Source of the DNA: Sycobia sp. Sy_11 | Lineage: Eukaryota > Arthropoda > Insecta > Hymenoptera > Epichrysomallidae | Direction: 5' to 3' | Length of the DNA: 64,000 nt | Assembly: GCA_018907035.1 (NCBI GenBank) | Contig: JACCIC010000052.1 | Coordinates: 744,001-808,000 of the forward strand | Shown: one piece after another, positions 56,065-64,000 of the stretch | Numbering within the stretch: position 1 is the stretch's first letter | Layout: each line of letters starts with the position of its first letter | Made by a program: the position numbers and the translations under genes | Notes under the pieces: generated by a model | Database searches by the model: none | What the model saw: the letters and a program-made list of their open reading frames with translations, nothing else | What the model was told of the DNA's origin: nothing

Positions 56065-56565
56065 TTAGGTTGTCAAATATCTTCCTTCTGCCTTTTTGTC
56101 TTATGGATTTCGCTTTCGCGGTTATGTAGAAAGTGCTACAGTACTCGTATCTGGCAATACTATACATTATTTGAAAGGTATTGACATAACGTACAAAATG
56201 ACGCTATGCATGATTAGTTTGGATATTGCGTTCAAAAGTTTGGGATTTCGGATAGCAGGTTTTATCGCATCCAACATATAGCGCAGACATAGCGCCAACT
56301 GATTACCACCTGTTCCTGTCCATGACGAACGCCCTTGGTGGTGAAAAGTTGGACTCAAAAGAGGCTTGTGAAAAGTGGCTATCCAAGATCTTCGCTAATA
56401 AGGAGAGAGGTTTCTACGAGAGGGGTATCATGAAATTGCCGTCTAGATGGAAACAGATTATCAAACATAACGGCACATATTTGAAGTAAATCTGACCACT
56501 GTAACACTTTTTATAAAGCATTGAATGAAGAGCAAAAAAGGGGAAGGGAGATAATTGACAACCTA
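56065..56565 (+). mobile_element. 501 bp internally deleted mariner
   Basis: Terminal repeats TTAGGTTGTCAAATATCTTC at 56065 and, complemented, TTAGGTTGTCAATTATCTCC ending at 56565, with TA at 56063-56064 and 56566-56567. About 0.8 kb of the normal element is missing. Non-autonomous. Confidence 0.85.
56282..56490 (+). pseudogene. C-terminal mariner transposase fragment
   Basis: ADIAPTDYHLFLSMTNALGG carries the third catalytic Asp; then EACEKWLSKIFANKERGFYE, RGIMKLPSRWKQIIKHNGTY and stop TAA at ~56488. The N-terminus and first two Asp are lost in the internal deletion. Open from ~56281 without break. Confidence 0.8.
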
Positions 56566-57326
56566 ATATTTCTAAAGAGAATCTTGAACCCTGATATAAA
56601 AGATCCTTCTACTTCTCCGGAGAAAAGGGATAGTGACAGAAAATACGAGCAAAAAAAGGATCAAAATACTGTGATTTATTCTACTTACTTTTTATTAATA
56701 ATTTTACTCCTACTGGACTTTGCAGGACTCTGGAGAGAGAGAGCGAGATAGTTGTAGTTGTTGCTGTTGCTACTGCTATTGTTGTTATTATTATTATTGT
56801 TGTTGTTGTTAGAGAAAGCCCAAAATACTCGATAAAGGCACTTAAAGTCTCGTACTTGATAAAAGAAATTAAAAAATTGAAGACTGGAAGAAATGCGCGA
56901 ACTGAGAGAAAGACCTTGAAATCTGAGAACAATCTAGGAGAAAAATTTTGGAGAAAAATCTGGAAGAAAAATCTAGGAGTAAAATCTGCTGCCACAAAAC
57001 GAAAACTTTTTTTAAAGGGTCACTTTTTTCGGCGCCCAGGGCGTTCATCTCGTCATCTTCAAAATCATCTTTTTGTTTCATTGGTGGCCGCGTAATACAT
57101 TCTAAATCGAGTAGAATATTATTAATATATGCATTTCATTTATTAAATTAGATTTATATAGTTAATTATTTAAGAAACAATATTAATGCAAATTTTTAGT
57201 AATAATTATATATTTCAATAAAATAATATTTAGATCGAATATGTACCATCCAATAAATATATTTTATTTTTATGTATTAATTAATAGATAAACAAATAAA
57301 TAAATAAATGCGTGCGTAAATATTTA

Positions 57327-57382
<56 letters not shown>

Positions 57383-57458
57383 TTTTGAAATACTTTCTTA
57401 AATCAAAATCATAATAATGCATTCAATATTCTGTTATTTAGCATTAATAATAATAATT

Positions 57459-57490
<32 letters not shown>
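56566..57490. other. Unassigned; microsatellites (GTT/ATT)n, (TA)n, (AAT)n
   Basis: A (GTT/ATT)n tract at ~56751-56812, a (TA)n run at ~57335-57378 and an (AAT)n run at ~57437-57490. Short GGAGAAAAAT-type direct repeats lie at 56930-56990. No gene recognised. Confidence 0.6.
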
Positions 57491-57491
<1 letters not shown>

Positions 57492-57714
57492 TGGGGTCTT
57501 GAGTTAAGCTATCACACGCGTCCCCGGGGTTGCGGATAGGGGGATGACCGATTGCGATTAGTCACGAAATAAGTACTCCTAGGTTTCACGAATAAGTGGC
57601 CGTGGACAAGAACTTCGAGCGAAAATAGTGGTATTTGCTCGTCTATACACCCATTCATCTTTCACACACCTACATATCTGCAAGATTGCCGTGCTCGGAC
57701 TAGAGAGTATATCG

Positions 57715-57840
57715 GGAACTCTATAAACGGGTATTTCCTATGAATGGTGTAGATTAGGTCCCTATAAACGGGTAACTTCCATGCGGGTTATGAATGAATG
57801 AGAGGCCCTATAAACGGGCACCTCTCACGTATGACTGTGA
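57715..57840 (+). repeat. Three tandem 5' UTR repeats
   Basis: CTATAAACGGG occurs at 57721, 57762 and 57808, each followed by a TTCC/TCTC and TATGAATG-like stretch. The units are 40-46 bp. Confidence 0.75.
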
Positions 57841-58299
57841 CCAGTTTGAGCGACGGAAAGAGTTTGTGGATGAAGTGATTACTTGTTGATTGGTGGGATT
57901 AGCTGTGAGGGAATCACTTCATGTTTAAGTGCGCTCCCCTTCTGTAGGGTACAATTGTAAAACCAGATGGCCGTCCTGGGCCGCCACAAGTGGGGGCCCG
58001 AACCCAATTTAGCCAACATGGGAGGCTGCCTCACACAGTGGTAGGGCATCCTCAGACGTCAAATCCCGCTTCTCGTAATAGTGCCGTATGGCGTACGGAT
58101 GGGAGCCTACAGCGAGTCGTGGGGGGGGGGGGCAGCCGAGGCCACCGGAATGTAGGAGGGCTTGAATATTGGAGAGATTCAGGACGCTGAACCGTCATCT
58201 TCAACAAGTAATCCTCCTGACCATCACAAATATAACCCATTTAACACAAACTAGTAAATTAAAAATGAAAAGTTTAAAAAAAGTAATAGCAGGCTCTCG

Positions 58300-58375
58300 G
58301 GTGCCGCCCGCAACCGACTAAGTAGAGTCCTCATCTCAGACACATGAGACCTCAAGGTCGCGGGTCTGATCGCTC
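58300..58375 (+). other. tRNA-like segment in the 5' UTR
   Basis: GACTAAGTAGAGTC resembles a D-arm, CTCAT...ATGAG an anticodon stem around CTCAGACAC, and GGTCGCGGGTCTGATC a degenerate T-arm/B box. The proportions are slightly off (9 nt loop). It lies ~20 bp before ORF1. I do not call it a tRNA gene. Confidence 0.3.
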
Positions 58376-58396
58376 TCACCTCAAAGGTAAGGGATC

Positions 58397-59101
58397 ATGG
58401 TCAAGCTAGCTGAGGCAGAGACGTACGTGGACGTTGTACGGACAATGCGTCAAAAGGTGAACCCTGACAATAAGAAAACTTAGGTCAGAACACTACGAAA
58501 GACGAAAGACGGCGCGATACTTCTACAGCTGTCTCGACTGAATAACGAAATGGACTTCCGACAGGTTCTCCAAGACGCTGCTGGAGAGACTGCACGTGTG
58601 AAAGATTTGACCTCCAGGGTGACACTGGAATTTTTAGATTTAGACTGTGTCACGACCGACGAGGACATCGCGAAAGCGTTAAATCAGGTAACGGGACGGA
58701 CCGCGGATCGTCGGCCCTATGTCTTCAACGTTAACAGTCGAGGACAGAAAATGGCGGTCTGCGAATTCGTCGTAAAAAAGGCTACTGACCTCTTAAAGAA
58801 AGGACGCATTAAAATCGGATGGGTTGTCTCAAGAATAAAAGTTAGGGTACACGTCCTGCGATGCTACCGATGCCTCGGGTTCGGTCATTTACGGAAAGAC
58901 TGTAAAGGACCGGACAGACAAAGATGCTGCTGGCGATGCGGTCTCGAGGGTCATTCCCACAAGGATTGTAAGAGCCGTGGGGAGTGCTTCGTGTGCACTG
59001 GGGATAACGCCCGGGACAGGGGACACTTACCTGGATCGTCCTCTTGTACCGTATTCAGGGCAGCCCTAACAGAAAAGAAGACAAAGACAGTCACACAATG
59101 A
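58397..59101 (+). pseudogene. ORF1 (Gag-like) of the 57.5 kb R1-like element
   Basis: ATG 58397: KLAEAETYVDVVRTMRQKV, a single TAG near 58481, then in frame TKDGAILLQLSRLNNEMDF, the conserved TSRVTLEFLDLDCVTTDEDI (typical R1 Gag), and zinc knuckles CYRCLGFGHLRKDC, CWRCGLEGHSHKDC and CFVCTGDNARDRGH...C. It ends TGA 59099-59101, overlapping the ORF2 ATG. With one stop only, it is the best-preserved non-LTR ORF1 here. It packages element RNA. Confidence 0.85.
59098..59101 (+). promoter_or_regulatory. ATGA overlap of ORF1 stop and ORF2 start
   Basis: Same arrangement as at 3049-3052, in an independent element copy. Consistent with coupled termination and reinitiation. Confidence 0.6.
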
Positions 59102-60752
59102 CGATAACTATGGCAGTACTCAACGAAGAAACGACACCGACTTACAGATGACCCGGGAATAGTAACTCCATAGCAGATTATGACTCTGGCCTCAAACAGA
59201 ATTCGGACTAGGGTGAAGGCGTGGCGGGTGATCGAAGACTACACAGCCAGTAATCACCAGTACATTGTCTTCAAACTGACATACGGGACAAAACGAATGG
59301 AAGGGCGAGGTACAAGTCTTACCGGATGGAACTCAAAGCGCTTAGACAAGGACAAATTTGAAAGGCAGCTACAATATGCAGAGCCTCCCTCGTGGGAGAT
59401 GCCTCAAGGGTTGACGAACCGGGATAGGGTGAAGGCGTTAGCGACGGCGACGACTGGCTTTTTTCAACGTCTATGCGATGACACCATACCCAAAAAATGG
59501 AACATACACAACAGACGGCAGATATATTGGTGGACGGTTGAAATCGCGGATCTCAGAAGCATCTGCTTAAAGCTGAGACGGAGAGCTCAATGAGCCCGAA
59601 GTCGAAGCGAACTGGGACTAAACTCTGCAGAGTATAATCTTGCCATGAGGCAGCTGAGATTTGCGATCAATGACAATAAAAAACGATGTTGGACTAGACT
59701 CATCGACGAGGTGGACTCAGACCCTTGGGGAAACGGTTACAGAATTGTGATACGCGCACTGGGGGTTCGAGGCCCACCGGTATTACAAGACGCGGAAATG
59801 ATGGAGTGGATAGTCCAAAGACTTTTCCGGGTCCATCCAGATAGAATGGACGTGACGAATGAGACAACAGTGAAGAATGTCCCTCTCTTCAGACGAGTTG
59901 TATAGAATTTCGAATGTGTTGAAGCCAAACAAGGCTCCGGGTCCCGTTGGCATACCTGGCCAGGTGCTTCGGGTGGTCGCTTTACGTCATCCGGGAATCC
60001 TCTTAGACTTGTACAACGGGTGTCTGCTGCAGGGAGTCTTTAGCAGACAATGGAAGGAGACTCGACTGGTTCTCATCAGTAAAACTAAAGGGAACCCTGA
60101 TTTGCCTTTTTCGTACAGGCCTCTCTGCCTACTTAATACGATAGGGAAGCTGTTTGAGCTACTACTAATACCAAGATGACTACAGGCAATTAAAAATGCC
60201 GGAGACCTATCCGAACAACAACACGGATTTAGGAAAGGACGGTTGACAATAGGTGCTTGACGTGATGAACATCTTTCACTCAGCGAACAGGGGCTGCCCT
60301 GCGACCAGACTGCTGGTTCTACTGGTGACCCTGGACATCCGAAACATGTTCAACTCAGCGAAATGGAGAGAGATACTGCGAGTGTTGGAATCAACTTTTA
60401 AGGTTGACTCCTACCTTGCACGTATTATACGGGACTATTTACGGAACCGAGGATTGACGTACGAGACACTGGACGGAAAGAAACGAAAACGCGTGACAGC
60501 AGGGGTAGCGCAAGGTTTCATCCTGGGCCTCGACTTCTGGAACGTACAGCACGACAGCTTAGTAAGACTGAGCATGCTCTTGGACGTGCATCTCGTAGCA
60601 TACGCTGACGACATCGCAGCCGTGATAGTCGTGCGTGACTATCATCTGATTCAGTTAAAGCTGACTCAGGTCATGCGATGGGTAACCGAATGGATGTCAG
60701 ACCACGGACTGGAACTAGCGCTGCAAAAGACCGAGTTACTGATAGTAGCTAC
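59098..60752 (+). pseudogene. ORF2 of the 57.5 kb R1-like element, endonuclease mostly deleted
   Basis: ATG 59098 leads within ~25 codons to the very end of the endonuclease (YTASNHQYIVFKL, with the SDH motif changed to SNH), so ~200 codons of endonuclease are gone. Next, FERQLQYAEPPSWEM, IYWWTVEIADLR, a stop at 59591, and DSDPWGNGYRIV. The RT frame from 59877 has VLKPNKAPGPVGIPGQVL, FSYRPLCLLNTIGKLFE, HGFRKGR, TLDIRNMFNSAKW, AGVAQGFILGLDFW and VAYADDIAAV (catalytic YADD kept). Several frame breaks. Confidence 0.85.
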
Positions 60753-61439
60753 TCCGGGTTTAGCCCCTGCTAATAGAAATACGTGATCACCTAGCTTAAA
60801 GTTTTGTTTATTTATTTTTTGATCATAATATTTTTTGGAACGAAATTTTGAAGATACTAAGTAATCGTAAGCTAATTTCTGTATGCCGTTTAGCCTTCTA
60901 ACTAGGATTATTAAATATCTTTTATACGTTGGTAACAAATCTCCTTCTCGTAATGGATCGGTAGATGGCAATCGTACTATTCTCCCGAATACGAGTTCAT
61001 ATGGTGTATGCTTTGTACACAGATATTATAGTTTAACATAGCAATGTCAATCCAATTATGCCATTCCTTGTCATTAGAGGTATATTGTTTTAAAAATTCC
61101 CCCAGGACGTGATCAGAACGCTCAAGAAAGCCGTTTGATTGTGAATGAAATGCTTTTATACGTAGATTCTTAATCTTGAAACGCTTTGCTACTCTGTTCA
61201 TTAAACTGCTTAGAAAGTTTTTACCTTGATCGATTAATATTACTTCGGTGTTCCGAATATACAAATGAATTTTTTTAATAAAAGCATCCGCGATGGTACT
61301 GGAAAGAGTATCCGATAGCGGAACTCGCATAAAAAATTTAGAAAATTGGTCTTGAATTATTAGAATATATTCGTTTCCTAATTTGGTAGCTTTTAGAGGT
61401 TCTACTATAGTCAAGGCTACCTTTTGACACACCCCTATG
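60753..61439 (-). pseudogene. Integrase of element C
   Basis: ORF 61432-60977: VALTIVEPLKATKLGNEYIL (the first catalytic Asp position reads Val), IIQDQFSKFFMRVPLSDTLS, ILIDQGKNFLSSLMNRVA (second Asp kept), FHSQSNGFLERSDHVLGEFL (Glu kept). ORF 60971 down to ~60753 adds KYYDQKINKQNFKLGDHVFL and LAGAKPG, the usual C-terminal module, before it breaks into the R1-like sequence. Confidence 0.8.
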
Positions 61440-62338
61440 TTCTCCTATAGGCGACTTATGTAATTCATAGAATATTTTGTCTCTTTTCTGCTCGGGCATG
61501 TATTTAAGAGTATCGTTGCAAATAATTACTTTTATTGGAGAGTCCGCGAAGACCGTATTTATTATGCCAAATATACATGATCACTATATGTTCTTGCTTT
61601 TGGTAATGCTAATTATATCCTCGTTGTCTTTAATCAAGATTTCTTTTAGTACTAATAATGTTTTGTATATGTTTTGCTCGATTATGCTCATAGATACGGA
61701 TTGTTCCCCTCTTCTAATCCGAGAAATTGTCGTACGTTTTTCATATTCTTTGGTCGAGGGAAATTTTTTACTGCTTCTATCTTTTTCGGATCAGGGCTGT
61801 CCTTTTTCACTTAACCTATTACCCAAATAATTTACTTCACGTTTTAAGAATTTACATTTATCAAATTGTAGTTTTAATCCCATTTTTTGGAGCCTATCTA
61901 ATAATAATTTCATGTTTTCATTGTGTTCTTTTAGAGTATTTGCATATAACACGGTATCGTCCAAATATACAAATAGCTTACTGCCTCGAAGTCCTTGTAG
62001 CAAGGTATCGATTAATCTGGATTGCTGGAGCATTTTTCAAGCCAAATGGCATACGAATGAATTCGTAGTGTCGAAATGGTAAAATAAATGCCGTTTTATG
62101 TGCAGCCCTTGGATCAATCATTATATGATGAAATCCTGATGAAATCGGAGTCTTTTATAACTCCGGCCTCTAATAAGGCATTAACTTGTCTGTTAATCTC
62201 GTCCTTAACTGAATGCGGAAATTTGTATTGTGTTTCATTAATAGGTTCATCATCAATAGTTTTTATTCGATGGATTATAACATTTGTTCCAGGTAAGCTG
62301 TTTTCTAGGAAGAAAAATACATCTCTATTAGACGTCAT
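61440..62338 (-). pseudogene. Reverse transcriptase of element C
   Basis: LPGTNVIIHRIKTIDDEPIN, QYKFPHSVKDEINRQVNALL and EAGVIKDS open the RT. A deletion near 62100 removes the first palm motif. Then FIRMPFGLKNAP, LFVYLDDTVLYANTLKEHNE (YLDD intact), LQFDKCKFLKREVNYLGNRL, and after a shift PDPKKIEAVKNFPRPKNMKN and VRQFLGL. RNase H is almost wholly deleted; from ~61500 FYELHKSPIGEHRG belongs to the integrase zinc domain. Confidence 0.75.
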
Positions 62339-62771
62339 TGAAATGCTCCGTACGTACCCAGTCTTCCATTACATTTAATTGTAAACACATTACTTGTTTG
62401 ATAGTTGGTATTACAGTTTTTACTTCTACTTCTGCAGTATCGATATCTAATTTCTGAAGTGTAACGACTTGAACGAGAGTGTGTAACATTTTATAGGCAA
62501 TTCTCTCATTTTCATCATACTCACCTAAATCGTAATCTACGTTCTCACTTATAAATGACGAATCACTCTCGGTATCATTTGCTTCACTATCTGTATCTTC
62601 GAGTGGGACATGCACATGCAATGATTCGGTTGATTGATTCATCGTATCTCCTAATATAGCATTTTCTTGGTCTGCTAATTTCTTCGATGATTGAAATTGT
62701 ATTAAATGTTCAAGTGTAGGGAGTTCTAAAAGATTTTTATTGTAATTTATAGTTGCATGGGCATTACTCAA
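62328..62771 (-). pseudogene. Linker ORF of element C, between gag and RT
   Basis: 147-codon frame, acidic in the middle (LEDTDSEANDTESDSSFISE). No protease active site is visible. It overlaps the RT start by 11 bp and lies in the protease position of the order, so I infer protease was lost or diverged. Confidence 0.35.
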
Positions 62772-62879
62772 ATGTTTGGCTCCTATCCAGAGTAAGAAAT
62801 AGGGAAATCGCCAGGGGTACGTGCAAGGTTTAGTTAAGCTGATTGCTCTGTTTTATGATCCTTATTCGTGTTTCTATTC

Positions 62880-63460
62880 CCTAATTACTAACTGTTATTG
62901 GCTGTATGTCCGGGTTTTTTACAGATTTGACATATTACTGTCGATAGTCTGCTTCTACATTCTCGCGCTAGATGTCCTGTTCTTCCAAACAGTTGACATA
63001 TAATATTTGCTTGACATTGAGCAGCAGTGTGATTATTTTGATGACATATTTGCCAAGTTTGTGACTGTGTTTCTCTTAATCTTCGACGACATTGAGAAAC
63101 TATATGTCTAGTCATTTTCAATAACTGCAGAAAGTATCTCTCGATATTGCGAAATTTTTAACTTTGCAGGCGTGTACCATTTTTTTTATCTAATGTTGTA
63201 TTCGTGTATGTTCGCCGAACTCGTAACAATTTCTGAGCTTCTATCCGTCTTTCGAGGGCAATAGCTTCTTTCACAATTTCAGCTACGGCTTTTTTATCTT
63301 CCAATCTTTGTTCGATTTCGGGTTTCAATACCCGTTTAAAACATTCCATTATAGCCTTTTCAATACTTTCCTTGAATTTGCATGTATTCGCTCTTTTCGT
63401 CGCTAACCGATTACCTTCTAGAATTTGTGACCCAATATCCCGTATTTGATTCATGTAGGT
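62880..63460 (-). pseudogene. gag of element C
   Basis: ORF 63454-63158 (IRDIGSQILEGNRLATKRAN, FKRVLKPEIEQRLEDKK, VKEAIALERRIEAQKLL) is a Gag capsid C-terminal type helix set. ORF 63121-62888 has decayed zinc knuckles: ICHQNNHTAAQC, CQLFGRTGHLAREC (second Cys replaced by Phe) and CQICKKPGHTANNS (last Cys replaced). The zinc sites are therefore compromised. Confidence 0.65.
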
Positions 63461-63480
63461 TATTATGTTTTCCTTGTTTT

Positions 63481-63669
63481 TCTGGAATTCGCTGCTTAAT
63501 TCACCAAGGATTTGAAATTAAAAAAAAAAAAAGAAAAAAGAACAATTTTTTTCTCTTCCTTTTTTTCTATCCGTTTGTTGTGCCGGTGACATCAGTTATT
63601 GTTTTGACCACCATTGAAGGAGGATATCCAGTGTTTGTTTGTGGCTGCATTCATCGACGGTCAGTGAAG
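63481..63669. other. Spacer between divergent elements
   Basis: An A-rich run and T-rich run at 63518-63570, then the leader of the plus-strand Gag. No LTR end recognised. Confidence 0.4.
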
Positions 63670-63975
63670 ATGTCGACCGAATACACTGTGATAGAACTAA
63701 AAGAATTTTTGCGTGCCAGAGATTTGCCCATGGCCGGAAATAAGAATGAATTGATTTTGCGATTAGAAGCATTCAGTGAAAATGTTTGGAGGGAAATTGA
63801 AGCCGAAACATTGAACCAGCAGTTGCAAATGGAACCTAGAGAGGAACAACGACAACAGAATTCCGAAGGACAGCAGAGACGTCAGCAACAAGAAAATAAT
63901 TTAATGGCCAGAGAGCTTGAAATTAAGGCGAGAACGAGATTTATTGAAGAGAGAAGTAGAAATTCTTTAACGTGA
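63670..63975 (+). pseudogene. gag start with SAP-like domain, runs off the window
   Basis: ATG 63670. Residues ~4-36 read YTVIELKEFLRARDLPMAGN followed by KNELILRLEAF, a clear SAP-type helix-turn-helix pattern. A Gln/Glu-rich coiled-coil region follows (EEQRQQNSEGQQRRQQQENN, ELEIKARTRF). TGA at 63973-63975; the frame one base over continues as REREYEF-like or RERNMNLQ, so a frameshift is likely and the element extends past 64000. I infer a gypsy-type Gag by analogy with element A. Confidence 0.55.
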
Positions 63976-64000
63976 AAGAAATATGAATTTGCAATCACCA

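Larger units (their letters stand above)
57491..60752 (+). mobile_element. R1-clade-like non-LTR element, 3' end cut off by element C
   Basis: A ~0.9 kb 5' UTR with short tandem repeats leads to ORF1 with three zinc knuckles, an ATGA junction and ORF2 with RT. ORF2 stops near 60752, where antisense gypsy-type sequence begins, so the RT C-terminus, Zn motif and 3' UTR are absent. It abuts an (AAT)n tract on the left. Confidence 0.8.
60753..63480 (-). mobile_element. Gypsy-type LTR retrotransposon C, internal remnant
   Basis: On the minus strand: gag (63.46-62.88 kb), spacer, RT (62.34-61.7 kb) and integrase (61.5-60.75 kb). Protease is not identifiable, and part of RT and nearly all RNase H are deleted. 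No LTR is seen. It runs antisense into the R1-like element at 60752. The pol motifs differ from elements A and B. Confidence 0.75.

Noticed and set aside
58120..58131. G homopolymer as a functional G-quadruplex
   Set aside because: A single uninterrupted G run of about 12 is more likely slippage; no spaced G tracts surround it.
1..64000. CRISPR arrays, operons, rRNA or tRNA genes
   Set aside because: Repeat spacing, composition and the intron-containing host gene are eukaryotic; no canonical tRNA cloverleaf or rRNA block was seen.

Overview
This 64 kb window is eukaryotic nuclear DNA, very AT-rich, from an arthropod and most likely an insect. A mariner-rich, R1-rich repeat profile would suit a hymenopteran such as an ant, but that is inference. 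Evidence: GT-AG introns in the one host gene, which encodes an animal-type signal peptidase complex subunit 1 (SPCS1/Spase12); many mariner transposons with TA target duplications; R1-clade and CR1/L2-like non-LTR retrotransposons; Ty3/gypsy-type LTR retrotransposons; and about fifteen (TA)n microsatellites. There is nothing prokaryotic, no CRISPR, and no rRNA or tRNA gene I can defend.

Layout. 1.7-5.7 kb: decayed R1-like non-LTR element. 6.6-6.8 kb: 3' tail of a second one. 6.8-14.6 kb: near full-length gypsy-type element A, with both LTRs, a tRNA-Lys type primer site, a SAP-domain Gag, PR-RT-RNase H-IN, an extra retropepsin-like domain fused after integrase, and a proline-rich ORF next to the 3' LTR. 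14.6-18.8 kb: AT-rich, no gene seen. 18.85-21 kb: 5' half of a CR1/L2-like element. 21.2-22.5 kb: R1-like RT remnant. 22.8-26.5 kb: gypsy-type element B (RT to IN, an AT-hook tail and a downstream coiled-coil ORF). 26.5-27.1 kb: antisense mariner remnant. 27.7-34.8 kb: a 7 kb region bounded by ~850 bp inverted arms, holding a foldback element, a solo LTR of family A and a 60 bp minisatellite. 36.2-37.2 kb: SPCS1 (minus strand, 3 exons). 38.3-42.6 kb: three mariners. 44.4 kb: mariner scrap. 46.3-47.6 kb: a mariner with an uninterrupted 345-codon transposase. 49.3-49.7 kb: small foldback element. 50.2-50.9 kb and 56.1-56.6 kb: further mariners. 53.1-54.2 kb: possible minus-oriented solo LTR. 57.5-60.75 kb: R1-like element, cut by antisense gypsy-type element C (60.75-63.5 kb). 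63.67 kb to the edge: start of another SAP-type Gag.

How it fits together. The only host gene with confident support is SPCS1, in a roughly 3 kb TE-poor island. Nearly everything else is layered transposon debris, and only the mariner at 46.3 kb keeps an uninterrupted enzyme. The most unusual signals are: (1) three consecutive nested hairpins in every LTR of family A, with compensatory changes between copies that imply a conserved RNA structure; (2) the second retropepsin-like domain after integrase in element A; (3) SAP-domain Gags and an AT-hook Pol tail in gypsy-type elements; (4) large and small palindromic foldback structures.
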